A stretch of DNA of 64,000 nucleotides from JAIRMO01 sp046533115. Its GTDB lineage: Bacteria; Spirochaetota; Spirochaetia; Treponematales; Breznakiellaceae. The stretch covers positions 62,001 to 126,000 of the forward strand of contig NZ_JAJQRC010000002.1 of the NCBI RefSeq assembly GCF_046533115.1, in the 5' to 3' direction. Position 1 is the first letter of the stretch. Each line of letters opens with the position of its first letter. A program made the translations under genes and the position numbers. Under the pieces are notes generated by a model. That model saw nothing but the letters and a program-made list of their open reading frames with translations, had not been told where the DNA came from and made no database searches. Below are positions 51,047 through 59,732 of this stretch, one piece after another.

Positions 51047-52273
51047 CTATGACGCTCCCCTCCCAGAAGTTCCCCCGTCCAAAGACGGGTTTTTGTGTAT
51101 GGGTCCCCCTCCAGGTAAAAGCCGGGCCGCCGCGGCGGGACGGACATTGTACAGCAGAGGATGAAACCCAAAGATCCGTTCATAATCTTCAAGCCGCCGT
51201 TGATATTCGGCAATGGCTTCTTCCTTGAGGAAGGTATACGTACACCCGCCAAAACCCTGTCCGGTCATCCGGGAACCCAACACCCCCTCAATTTCCTGGG
51301 CCCGCTTTACCAGCCAGTCTATCTCGGGACAGGAAACTTCGTATAGATCCCGAAGGCTTTCATGGGAATGGAATATCAGCTTGGTTAACGCGGGAAAATC
51401 CGCTTTTTTTAGGATCCGTTCCGCGTCGTTGACCCGCTGGAGTTCCTGGATTATATGCAGACAGCGCCGCCGGATTTCCTCGGGTAAATCCCCCATGGAA
51501 TCCATCAAATCCTCGGCGGCGTAATCCCGAAAACTCACCCCATGTCGTTTCTGGGAGAGGATATCAAGCCCCTTCCGTATGTCCTGCCGCCGCTGTTTGA
51601 TTTCATCCTCTACTCCCATACGGACCCGGGAATCCATGATGAGGATCTTGTTTTTGGCCAGGGGAGATTTTATTCGTTTTACCTCCCGGGTAACCTCATC
51701 CACCACAAGAAAATGATCCTTTTTAGCGGAAAGGGCAATAAGATAATCCACGGCACTGATGTTTTTTCCGAAAAAAACCCCTTTAGCAAGGACAAGCCGG
51801 TTTAAAAGTTCCTTATCATTGATATTAACGGAAAAAAAACCCCGCAGCGCCACCGCGGCGGCGACTTCTATGGCCGACGATGAGGCCATACCCACCTGTT
51901 GGGGAATGTTTCCCGAGAGGGTAAAATTAAGACCCTTTACCGGATACCCCAATTCGGCAAATACATGAACGGCAACCTTGACGTAATTTGCCCAACGATC
52001 TTCCCTTTTGTATTTAAGGTTCATTAAGGTGGTGCGTTTCCGCTCTCCCAGGTCGGCGGCATAAAAACGGAGGGAATTATCCTTACGCAGGCTCACGGCA
52101 ACCCGCATATGCCGGTCAATCGCGGAAGAAAGGTACAATCCGGCCTTTGGCTCGCCATGTTCCCCTAAATAATGAATTCGTCCGGGAGCTTCGGCAATAA
52201 CAACAGATTCGGATCGGTCGGCGTCTAACTCGTATTCTGTACGGTGAAGGGCACCGATGTCCAACATTTTCAT
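51047..52273 (-). CDS. galK: Galactokinase-like GHMP kinase
   Basis: A 408-residue GHMP kinase. The substrate motif is APGRIHYLGEHGEP (near 30), the phosphate-binding motif QQVGMASSSAIEVAAA (near 125), and the C-terminal motif GSRMTGQGFGGCTYTF. The pattern fits galactokinase or a related sugar kinase, with GEHGEP instead of the strict GEHTDY seen in GalK, so substrate specificity may differ. It begins the galK-surE-TPR-NHL operon. Confidence 0.78.
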   Translation of the reverse strand: MKMLDIGALHRTEYELDADRSESVVIAEAPGRIHYLGEHGEPKAGLYLSSAIDRHMRVAVSLRKDNSLRFYAADLGERKRTTLMNLKYKREDRWANYVKVAVHVFAELGYPVKGLNFTLSGNIPQQVGMASSSAIEVAAAVALRGFFSVNINDKELLNRLVLAKGVFFGKNISAVDYLIALSAKKDHFLVVDEVTREVKRIKSPLAKNKILIMDSRVRMGVEDEIKQRRQDIRKGLDILSQKRHGVSFRDYAAEDLMDSMGDLPEEIRRRCLHIIQELQRVNDAERILKKADFPALTKLIFHSHESLRDLYEVSCPEIDWLVKRAQEIEGVLGSRMTGQGFGGCTYTFLKEEAIAEYQRRLEDYERIFGFHPLLYNVRPAAAARLLPGGGPIHKNPSLDGGTSGRGAS

Positions 52274-52484
52274 AACCCCTTGTAGTAAAAATTGAGAGCT
52301 TCCCGATCCGCTTTGTTACCTGCCGGTTTTAAGAACCCAAACAAACCGTCGTAAATCTCTAACTTTGATGATACAAGAAAATTACGGTTTATTCAACAAA
52401 AAACCTTCTAATTTCATATTGTTACGGTTCTCTTACACCATATTTTATCACAGGGAAGATAAAAAGGAGAAGGGATCCCCGGTA

Positions 52485-52533
52485 TTGACGGAGGAAAATT
52501 TTTTCGTTAACCTTATTTTTTATATGGTTAACG
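52485..52533 (+). promoter_or_regulatory. BirA-type operator over the birA start
   Basis: CGTTAACC (52505-52512) and GGTTAACG (52525-52532) form a perfect 8-bp inverted repeat with a 13-base A/T spacer, resembling the BirA operator pattern TTGTAAACC-N14/16-GGTTTACAA. It covers the ATG (52524). A -35-like TTGACG (52485-52490) and a weaker -10 TAACCT (52508-52513) are 17 bp apart, so a bound BirA-biotinyl-AMP complex would block transcription. Confidence 0.75.
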
Positions 52534-53543
52534 ATATTGATAAACCTATTTCTACCAAGGCTTATCTCCTGGAAAGGCTCCGGGGGAACCGGCATACCCG
52601 GATCTCCGGGGAAATCCTGGCAAAAGAACTGGAGGTTTCCCGGGTAGCGGTCTGGAAGGCGGTACAGGCCCTGAAAAAAGCGGGGTATTCCATCATCGTG
52701 GATGATGGCGGATACCTGCTGGCCGATGAGGAACAGGACTTTCTCTACCCATGGGAATTCGGGGACCGGGAAAAATTCTTCCGCCACTGGGTCAGCACCG
52801 ACAGCACCATGAACCGGGCGAAAGAACTGGCCCAAGGGAAAAGTCCTTCGGGTATGGTGATCACCGCGGAGACCCAGACCGCGGGCCGGGGCAGAAACGG
52901 GCGAAATTGGATATCCACCCCCGGGGGCCTGTTTTTTACCCTCCTGATCCGGCCCGGCTGTACCGTGAGGGAATATTCGCTCCACACCATGGCAGTCCAT
53001 ATTGCCGCCGCGAAAACCCTCGGCGCCCTATGCGGAAAGGAGGCCCGTCTCCGCTGGCCCAATGATGTATATGTCGGGGACAAAAAAATAGGGGGGATCC
53101 TTTCGGAATTTCACGGAGAAGGGGACTTCGTCTCCTGGCTTAACCTGGGGATAGGGCTTAATATTAACAACCGTATTTCTACCCCGGAATCGGTGAGTTG
53201 TTTGGACCTCTTAGGACACCCCCTCTCCAGGAAGGCCGTACTGGTTCGATTTCTGGAAAACCTGGAAAGAATACAAAAATCAGCCCCCACTCGGGAGGAA
53301 GTAACAAAACAATGGAATCAAAACGCCCTGGGACGAGGAGGAGAGGTCCTGATCATCCCCGGGGACCATGCCCGCCGGGATATTCCCCGGACGGGTCCCG
53401 CCCCGGGGGAGAGCCGAGGGCGGGGTAGGTTTTGGGGAATCGACTCCTCAGGCAGGGGAATAGTAAAAAACCCCTCGGGAATCATACGGATATCCCCGGC
53501 TTCATCCTCACTTTATTTTATCGAGGAAAACCGTTTTTTTTAA
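52524..53543 (+). CDS. birA: Biotin--protein ligase / biotin operon repressor
   Basis: A 339-residue bifunctional BirA. The N-terminal winged helix (ISGEILAKELEVSRVAVWKAVQALKKAGY, about 28-56) binds the operator. The ligase has STDSTMNRAKE, TAGRGRNGRNW (the GRGRxG biotinyl-AMP motif), RWPNDVYVGDKKIGGIL and LGIGLNINN. I start at ATG 52524: it opens the family N-terminus, although no Shine-Dalgarno precedes it. The upstream 53 codons in the same frame lack family similarity. An inverted TTAACC/GGTTAA operator spans the start codon. Confidence 0.9.
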   Translation: MVNDIDKPISTKAYLLERLRGNRHTRISGEILAKELEVSRVAVWKAVQALKKAGYSIIVDDGGYLLADEEQDFLYPWEFGDREKFFRHWVSTDSTMNRAKELAQGKSPSGMVITAETQTAGRGRNGRNWISTPGGLFFTLLIRPGCTVREYSLHTMAVHIAAAKTLGALCGKEARLRWPNDVYVGDKKIGGILSEFHGEGDFVSWLNLGIGLNINNRISTPESVSCLDLLGHPLSRKAVLVRFLENLERIQKSAPTREEVTKQWNQNALGRGGEVLIIPGDHARRDIPRTGPAPGESRGRGRFWGIDSSGRGIVKNPSGIIRISPASSSLYFIEENRFF

Positions 53544-53555
53544 GGAGTAATTAAT

Positions 53556-54137
53556 ATGGAAACCAAAATCGCCCTTAGGGCAAAACGAAGGGCCATTGCC
53601 CAAACCACCATGGCGGCCCTCTTTGCGGCCCTGATCGCGGCGGGGGCCTTTATCTCAATTCCCCTGCCCTTTTCCCCGGTACCCGTGACGCTGCAGAATT
53701 TGTTCGCCCTCCTCTCGGGGCTCATCCTGGGGCCCCTCCTGGGAGGGGCGGCGACAGCCCTCTTTCTTCTCGCCGGCGCCCTGGGGGTTCCGGTATTTTC
53801 CGGCGCCGTCGGGGGGTTCGCCCACTTTTTCGGCCCCACCGGGGGGTTCCTCCTGGGCTACCTCTTCGCGGCCCTAAGCGCGGGGTTTATTGCGGGCCGG
53901 CCCCGGGGAAACCGGCGGGTACCCCTCCTGCGGATCATCCTGGCGGTCCTGGCGGGATTCCTCGTGGTGTATGTCCCCGGGGTTATCCGGCTTAAAGTTG
54001 TCCTGGACACGGATTGGGGTACGGCCCTGGCCGCGGGGTTTATTCCCTTCATTATCGGGGATACCCTCAAGGGGATCGCGGCGGTACTTATCGCTCCCCG
54101 GCTGCGCCGGGTCGCGGTGGAACAGATGGATGGCTAA
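53556..54137 (+). CDS. bioY: Biotin transporter substrate-binding subunit BioY
   Basis: A 193-residue integral membrane S-component of an ECF biotin transporter. Six hydrophobic helices are visible. Conserved motifs are FISIPLPFSPVPVTLQNLFALLSGL (split: ISIPLPFSPVPVTLQNLF), LGGAATALFLLAGALGVPVFSG, and PTGGFLLGYLFAA. It lies 12 bp after birA and overlaps ecfA by 8 bp, within a coherent biotin-uptake operon. Confidence 0.94.
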   Translation: METKIALRAKRRAIAQTTMAALFAALIAAGAFISIPLPFSPVPVTLQNLFALLSGLILGPLLGGAATALFLLAGALGVPVFSGAVGGFAHFFGPTGGFLLGYLFAALSAGFIAGRPRGNRRVPLLRIILAVLAGFLVVYVPGVIRLKVVLDTDWGTALAAGFIPFIIGDTLKGIAAVLIAPRLRRVAVEQMDG

Positions 54138-54888
54138 CCCCCTTTTTTCGGTAAAAAATCTGGTTAAGGTCTTTCCCAACGGAAACCGGGGCATCTCCGG
54201 TATCGACCTGGACCTCTATACCGGGGAATGCGTGATCATCGCCGGGGCCAACGGTTCCGGCAAAACGCTCCTCGCGGAGATGCTCCTGGGTTTAACGGAT
54301 CCCACCGAGGGGGAAATCCGATTTCAGGGCCTCCCCCTGGATGATACCGAGGCTGTCCTGCGGCGCGAGGCAGGGTTGGTTTTTCAAGACACCGATGCCC
54401 AAATCATCGGGGAGACCGTAGTGGAAGATGTCGGCTTTGGCCCCAAAAACCTGGGCTTTTTTAAGGAAGAAATTCGGCGTCGGGTAGAGGCGGCCTTGAC
54501 CGCGGTGGGGCTTGCGGATAAAGGGGATTACCCTCCCCGCCGGCTTTCCGGGGGAGAAAAACGGAGGCTGGTGGTGGCGGGGGTTTTGGCCATGGGCTGT
54601 GAAACGATGATCCTGGATGAGCCCTTTGCCAACCTGGATTGGCCGGGGGTTGTCCAGGTACTCCGGGTCATCCGGGACTTAAAACAGGCCGGTAAAACCC
54701 TGATCATCCTGACCCATGAGCTGGAAAAGGTTCTGGCCTTTGCGGACAGGCTCATTATCCTAACCCAGGGACTTATCCGGGATGACGGCCCCCCCGAGGA
54801 GGTCCTCAACCGGCTCCAGGATACCTACGGGGTCCGGGATCCCCGGTTTTCATATGCCCGGGTGGAGGATTGTACATGGCTCGATTAA
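54130..54888 (+). CDS. ECF transporter ATPase (EcfA/BioM)
   Basis: A 252-residue ABC ATPase: Walker A GANGSGKTLL (near 42), signature LSGGEKRR, Walker B MILDEPFANLD, H-loop THE. I start at ATG 54130 (MANPLFSVKNLVKVFP), overlapping the bioY stop; longer upstream reading frame is bioY in another frame. It powers BioY with the following EcfT protein. Only one ATPase is present, so it should act as a homodimer (BioM type). Confidence 0.93.
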   Translation: MANPLFSVKNLVKVFPNGNRGISGIDLDLYTGECVIIAGANGSGKTLLAEMLLGLTDPTEGEIRFQGLPLDDTEAVLRREAGLVFQDTDAQIIGETVVEDVGFGPKNLGFFKEEIRRRVEAALTAVGLADKGDYPPRRLSGGEKRRLVVAGVLAMGCETMILDEPFANLDWPGVVQVLRVIRDLKQAGKTLIILTHELEKVLAFADRLIILTQGLIRDDGPPEEVLNRLQDTYGVRDPRFSYARVEDCTWLD

Positions 54889-55583
54889 ATCCCCGGGATT
54901 CCATTCCCTATGCCTATTGTCCCGGTTCAAGCCTTCTCCATCGCCTGCCTGCGGGACTCAAGCTCCTCCTCTTCCTCTCCTTGTCCTTTTCCGCCTTTTT
55001 TTTCGGCTTTCCCGGCCTCTGTGGGGGGAGCCTGCTCCTCTTTTTCGGGACCCTTTCAGCGGGGATAAAACCCTGGGAATTGTTCCGGGGGGCCCGGTAT
55101 CTCTTAATCATGACGCTTTTAGTCCTCGCCTTTAGGTCCTGGAGCTTCTTTCCCCCGGCATTTAATGTTTCGGGATTTACCGCAGGCTGCCGCTTTGCCG
55201 CGACCATCCTGGTTTCTTTTGCCGCGGCTTCCCTCCTTTTTAAAGTAACCACCATGACGGAATTCCGGGAGTCTATCCGCAGAGCCGAAGGGATCCTGCG
55301 GTACCCCCTCCTGGCCCTGTTAAAACCCTTACGCCAAGACTGGGCCTGCCGGCTGCGATATCGGCTGGAACGGCCCCGGCTTAGTTTGGGAATCGCTCTT
55401 TTATTGGGGTTCCTGCCTCAATTTTTTGAAATATGGGAGACCGCCTCCAAAGCCTATGCGGCCCGGGCAGGAAAAAAGGGGATATCTCGGATAATAGTCC
55501 TTATCCCCGTCTTAAGCGAGGGAATGATGGAACGGGCCGGGAAAACTGCCCGGGCCCTGGAAGTCCGAGGAGTATCCCTTTAG
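54876..55583 (+). CDS. ECF transporter transmembrane protein (EcfT/BioN)
   Basis: A 235-residue integral membrane T-component, with about five hydrophobic helices and the two Ala-Arg-Gly type coupling motifs near the C-terminus (AARAGKKG and ALEVRGV). ATG 54876 has GGAGG seven bases upstream; an in-frame TTG at 54870 is an alternative. It overlaps ecfA by 13 bp and completes the BioMNY importer. Confidence 0.9.
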   Translation: MARLNPRDSIPYAYCPGSSLLHRLPAGLKLLLFLSLSFSAFFFGFPGLCGGSLLLFFGTLSAGIKPWELFRGARYLLIMTLLVLAFRSWSFFPPAFNVSGFTAGCRFAATILVSFAAASLLFKVTTMTEFRESIRRAEGILRYPLLALLKPLRQDWACRLRYRLERPRLSLGIALLLGFLPQFFEIWETASKAYAARAGKKGISRIIVLIPVLSEGMMERAGKTARALEVRGVSL

Positions 55584-56003
55584 CTATTTCCGCCGGATTA
55601 CCGGATTTTGAAATCCTTTCTATAAAAAATCCATAGAAGCCTTGATCAAACGGATACAGCGTATTAAAATAAGACAAACGGTTGTTATAGAATCCTATGG
55701 ATCCTGGGGACCATACGTTTTAAATAGCCAGGGTTTTTTAAAATTTTATAAGGAAAAACGGAATTTAGACCGCTTTTCCTAAAGCCGGTTCCAAAAACAA
55801 CCGAGTTTAAAACCGGTATAGGTGCGCTGGTTCTAAAATCGATTATTTTGTTACCGGCGCTTGCGGTTTCAGGCGAACGTCTTACGAAACCGCGTTTTAT
55901 AAGTTGCAGTTCTAAAATTATGGCCCTGCCGGACCATCGGATTTCGGAACTGCCACCAGTAATTTGGTATTTTTAACCGGAAAAACCGGGGAGGCGGGAT
56001 ACA
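55584..56003. other. Intergenic region with hairpins
   Basis: About 420 A/T-rich bases between ecfT and the first rlpA-like gene. A hairpin AGGAAAAACGG/CCGCTTTTCCT (55751-55761 with 55770-55780, one mismatch) could end the biotin operon but lacks a T-run. A second, GCGGTTTC/GAAACCGC (55863-55870 with 55885-55892), shares the core of the CGGTTTCAAAA family. No ORF is supported. Confidence 0.5.
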
Positions 56004-57389
56004 ATGAAAAGACTCATCACATCTTGTCTGTGGGGTATGTTTTTTATCATGCTGGGATTTGCCCAAACTCAGGAAGGAAGAGGAACCTGGTATGATACCG
56101 AATCAAAGGGATTATCCGCTTCCCATTCGAATCTTCCCTTTGGGACCCGGGTACGGATAACTAATCTGCAAAACGATCGGCAGGTTATTGTAACCATTGA
56201 CAACCGAATTGCCGATACGCCAAACCGGATTGTTGATATATCCAGGGCAGCGGCGGATAATTTGGGAATGAATCCCCGGGGTACTACCCCGGTACGGCTT
56301 GAGGTACTGGCCCGTCGGCAGACCGATACACCGGTGCCGACGGAAATAGCTGTCGTCCCCCCTCCGGAACCAACGGTAAACCAGCCGGCTTCCTCCCCTA
56401 CTCCCCCCCAAACGGTGGGAATAGAGGTAAAGTCGGATCCCTCCCAGGGTAATCCCGGTATGGTGAATCAGACTATTATCACCTTTAACGGAATGCCTGG
56501 TTATTCTCAAAATGAGGGGAGTGCTTCCCTGACCCCGGCTCCGTCCCTTACCTCGTCCGGAGGCAGGCAGGTGCCGATGATGCCGGAACCGGTGGCCACG
56601 GCGCAAGAAGTGCCGGTTCCCATACCGTTCCAGCCGGAGCCGGTGCTGAGATCCCCGGAGCCGGTAGTGGTTGCTCCCCAACCTATGATTATGCAGCCTT
56701 CGATAATAGCTCCGGTAGTGGTTCCCCCGGTGGTGGTACCTCCGGTCCTGGCCCCGCCGGTGCTGGCGGAACCGATATTGACCCCGCCGGTATTGGCTGA
56801 ACCGGTCCTGACTCCCCCGGTATTGGCCGAACCGGTACTGACTCCGCCGGTAGTGGCGGAGCCCATATTGTCCCCGCCGGTTCTTTCCCCCCCGGTAATA
56901 TCGGAGCCGGTAGTGGCTGGGCCGATCACAACAGAGCCGATCATGAGTCCTCCATTAGTATCGCCGATGGTGACTGCGGAACCGATGGTTGCCACTCCCA
57001 TAGCCCCAGAGCCCCTAACCGTAAGCCCAACCTATATGACGCCGGCCTATACGGACCCTGGCCCTACCGGATTGATAACACCGGAGCCTTTGAGGGTTCC
57101 TCCGGTGAGAAGTCCCACCGCCCCGACAGTCGTCCAAGTCACGCCCCGGATGCCCGATCCGCGAAGCGGCAAAATATATCGGTTGCAGGTAGGGGCTTTC
57201 TCCAATGAACTAAATGCCCGGGAGGCGGTTTTCCGCCTGCGGGAAGTGGGGTTTGATCCCGCGTATGAACTCTATGGCGGTTATTGCCGGGTAGTCCTTA
57301 CCGGAATACGGGCTGCGGATGTCGAAGCCATAATTCGACGGGTAGGAGCCGCAGGTTTTATACAGGTTTTTATTCGAGAAGAGTCGTAA
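56004..57389 (+). CDS. RlpA-like/SPOR-domain protein with repetitive proline-rich linker (paralogue 1)
   Basis: A 461-residue exported protein with a signal peptide (MKRLITSCLWGMFFIMLGFA). An RlpA double-psi beta-barrel follows (residues about 24-110; GRGTWYD, GTRVRITN, VDISRAAADNLGM), then a long linker of near-tandem PPVLAEPVLT units (about 235-330), and a C-terminal SPOR domain (IYRLQVGAFSNELNAREAVFRL). RlpA-like proteins act on denuded peptidoglycan glycans, and SPOR domains localise to division-site peptidoglycan. No lipobox Cys. GGGGAGG precedes the ATG. Confidence 0.88.
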   Translation: MKRLITSCLWGMFFIMLGFAQTQEGRGTWYDTESKGLSASHSNLPFGTRVRITNLQNDRQVIVTIDNRIADTPNRIVDISRAAADNLGMNPRGTTPVRLEVLARRQTDTPVPTEIAVVPPPEPTVNQPASSPTPPQTVGIEVKSDPSQGNPGMVNQTIITFNGMPGYSQNEGSASLTPAPSLTSSGGRQVPMMPEPVATAQEVPVPIPFQPEPVLRSPEPVVVAPQPMIMQPSIIAPVVVPPVVVPPVLAPPVLAEPILTPPVLAEPVLTPPVLAEPVLTPPVVAEPILSPPVLSPPVISEPVVAGPITTEPIMSPPLVSPMVTAEPMVATPIAPEPLTVSPTYMTPAYTDPGPTGLITPEPLRVPPVRSPTAPTVVQVTPRMPDPRSGKIYRLQVGAFSNELNAREAVFRLREVGFDPAYELYGGYCRVVLTGIRAADVEAIIRRVGAAGFIQVFIREES

Positions 57390-57421
57390 GCCTATGAGGT
57401 ATGGTAAATATTATATCGACG

Positions 57422-57453
57422 ATATTCCCAAAAACTTCGGTCGTTGGGAATAT
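57422..57453. repeat. Hairpin between the rlpA-like paralogues
   Basis: ATATTCCCAA (57422-57431) pairs with TTGGGAATAT (57444-57453), 12-base loop. Possibly a terminator for the first rlpA-like gene or an operator; no T-run follows. Confidence 0.5.
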
Positions 57454-57622
57454 TGAGGTTGTTTCAACAGATCGGGATAGAAAATATTTTTTGATTTTTG
57501 GTTCAAGGGAAATTTGGATAAAACCCTTGTTCAAGATGTAGGGAATTGTTATACTTGTAACAAGTTCTCTTTTTTTGGGTTGTGAATTTGGTATTTTAAG
57601 AAAATTGGGGAGGCAATATAAA

Positions 57623-58984
57623 TTGAAAAAGATAATATTATCTTGTCTGTGGGGTATGGTTTTTATCATACTGGGATTTTCGCAGACCCAAGAAGGAGGA
57701 GGTACTTGGTACGAAACCGAATCAAAGGGATTAAATGCTTCCCATTTAAATCTTCCCTTTGGGACTCGGGTGCGGGTAACTAATCTGGACAATGATCGAC
57801 AAGTAATCGTAACTGTTGATAATCGAATTCCCGAATCAGCGGATCGGATCATTGATATATCTAAGGCGGCGGCGGATAATTTGGGAATGAATCCCCAAGG
57901 GGTCACGCCGGTACGTATTGAGGTATTAGCTCGGCGAAGAAGTTCCGAACCCGTACCGGCAGAAGCCCCGGCTCCAGAACCGCCTCCGCCACCTCCACCG
58001 GTAGTAGCGGCAGCTCCGCCCCCGGCTCCACCCCCCCCTGCTCCTGAACCCGAGCCTGCGCCCGCGCCGGAACCCGTAGCGGCACCAGCTCCTCGACCGG
58101 CCGGTGAAAGCTCCGGTATGGTAAGTCAAACTACTATTCATATTTATGGTCTCCAGCCTTACAGTCCTGAGGCCGGTTCACCGATAGGACCCGGGCTCGT
58201 TGCCCCGGCACCATCGGTCGTTGCTCCTGCGCCGGCGGTCGTTGCCCCGGCACCGGCGGTGATTGCTCCCCGGCCCGCAGTAATTGCCCCACGGCCCGCA
58301 GTAATTGCCCCACGACCCGCGGTAATCGCTCCCCAACCGGCGGTGATTGCTCCTCAACCCGCGGTGATTGCTCCCCAACCCGCGGTGGTTGCTCCCCAAC
58401 CGTCGGTCGTTGCTCCCCAGCCCCGAATATCTTCCCCGGGTTTTAGGTCCAGTGGCGAATCAGGCTGGGTTTCTCCGACGGTAGTCTCTCCGACAACCGT
58501 ACAACCCACAACGGTAAGACCCTTAACCGTAGAACCGATAACCGTAAGCCCCACCATCGTGGAACCGACCATTGTGGGACCGACAATGGTGAGCCCCACA
58601 ACAATAGGACCAACAATGGTGGGACCGACAACCGTGGGGCCAACAACAGTGGGACCGACAACCGTGGGACCGACAACCGTGGGCCCCACAACAATAGGAC
58701 CGACGACGGCAGCACCGACAACGGCGGCGCCTCAGGTTCCAAGCGTTAATTACGGATCCGGTGTCGGAAGATTCCGCCTGCAGGTTGGAATCTTCGCCGA
58801 GGAATCAGCCGCCCAGAGTATGGTTATTCGGCTCAGAAATGTGGGGCTTAATCCTGCTTATGAAATTTCCAACAATTACTACCGGGTCGTTATTGCCGGG
58901 GTACTGGCGACGGATCTTGATGCCATAACCCGACGCATAAATGCTGCGGGCTTTACGGATATCCTTATCCGGACAGAACCGTAA
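57623..58984 (+). CDS. RlpA-like/SPOR-domain protein with repetitive linker (paralogue 2)
   Basis: A 453-residue paralogue of the preceding gene: same signal-peptide and RlpA opening (LSCLWGMVFIILGFSQTQEG). The linker has two different repeat blocks, 7-residue PAVIAPR-type units (about 205-280) and 5-residue VGPTT-type units (about 300-380). A C-terminal SPOR domain (RLQVGIFAEESAAQSM) ends it. Start is TTG at 57623 (GGGGAGG upstream, at the position of the ATG in paralogue 1). Its end overlaps the convergent ssuB-type gene by 20 bp. Confidence 0.85.
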   Translation: MKKIILSCLWGMVFIILGFSQTQEGGGTWYETESKGLNASHLNLPFGTRVRVTNLDNDRQVIVTVDNRIPESADRIIDISKAAADNLGMNPQGVTPVRIEVLARRRSSEPVPAEAPAPEPPPPPPPVVAAAPPPAPPPPAPEPEPAPAPEPVAAPAPRPAGESSGMVSQTTIHIYGLQPYSPEAGSPIGPGLVAPAPSVVAPAPAVVAPAPAVIAPRPAVIAPRPAVIAPRPAVIAPQPAVIAPQPAVIAPQPAVVAPQPSVVAPQPRISSPGFRSSGESGWVSPTVVSPTTVQPTTVRPLTVEPITVSPTIVEPTIVGPTMVSPTTIGPTMVGPTTVGPTTVGPTTVGPTTVGPTTIGPTTAAPTTAAPQVPSVNYGSGVGRFRLQVGIFAEESAAQSMVIRLRNVGLNPAYEISNNYYRVVIAGVLATDLDAITRRINAAGFTDILIRTEP

Positions 58985-59732
58985 GCCTATCCTTTCCAGG
59001 GGGACCCGTCAGGGCTTTAAGCAGGATTCGTTCCAGCTTACCTTGGGCGGGGGCCCCATAGATCCGTTCTGTGCGGCTTAAAGAAATTTTTTTGTCCAAA
59101 ACTATTCCCCCGGGCGGATGGGTCAGAACCAGAACCCGTTCCCCAAGATAAATGGCCTCCCGGGGATCGTGGGTTACGGCGAGGGCCCGACGCTTTTCTT
59201 TTCGGATAAGATCCAGGAGTATATCCATAAGTTCCAGCCTGAGGGGAATATCCAGGGACTGAAAAGGTTCATCCAAAAGGATGAGTGGACCGGGGTACGC
59301 AAAGGCCCGGGCCATGGAAATCCGTTGCCGTTCTCCCCCGGAAAGTTCATCCGGGTAGACCCCGGCTTTATCTTCCAGGGAAACCAGCTCTAAAAAATAC
59401 CGGGCCCGTTTTTCGGCTTCCGCTTTCCCCAGAGGACCTTCGATGGGAATCATCACGTTTTTCAAAACCTTATACCAGGGGAAAAGCCGGGGTTCCTGAA
59501 AAATAAAAGAAACCGCCTCTGTTTTTCCCGGATCTCCCCCAAGACGGATCTCTCCGGACCGGGGTTTTAAAAGACCGGCTATGAGCCGCAAAAGGGTGGT
59601 CTTACCGCAGCCTGAAGGACCCAGGATCACTACAGGGTTCTCATCATCCAGATCCAGAAAAATATTTTCAAAGAGGGGATTTTCGGTAAATGAAAAGGAT
59701 ACGTTTTCAAGAGAAAAACCCAGAGGCTTCAT
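58965..59732 (-). CDS. SsuB/TauB-type ABC transporter ATP-binding protein
   Basis: A 255-residue ATPase: Walker A GPSGCGKTTLL (near 39), signature LSGGERQR, Walker B LILLDEPFQSLD, H-loop VTHD. It overlaps the permease start by four bases and belongs to a nitrate/sulfonate/taurine/pyrimidine-type importer. The exact substrate is unknown. Confidence 0.92.
   Translation of the reverse strand: MKPLGFSLENVSFSFTENPLFENIFLDLDDENPVVILGPSGCGKTTLLRLIAGLLKPRSGEIRLGGDPGKTEAVSFIFQEPRLFPWYKVLKNVMIPIEGPLGKAEAEKRARYFLELVSLEDKAGVYPDELSGGERQRISMARAFAYPGPLILLDEPFQSLDIPLRLELMDILLDLIRKEKRRALAVTHDPREAIYLGERVLVLTHPPGGIVLDKKISLSRTERIYGAPAQGKLERILLKALTGPPGKDRLTVLSG

Noticed and set aside
58201..58735. Short repeats in the second rlpA-like gene as a possible CRISPR array
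   Set aside because: The repeats are 15-21 bp, contiguous, without spacers, and entirely in frame within a protein.
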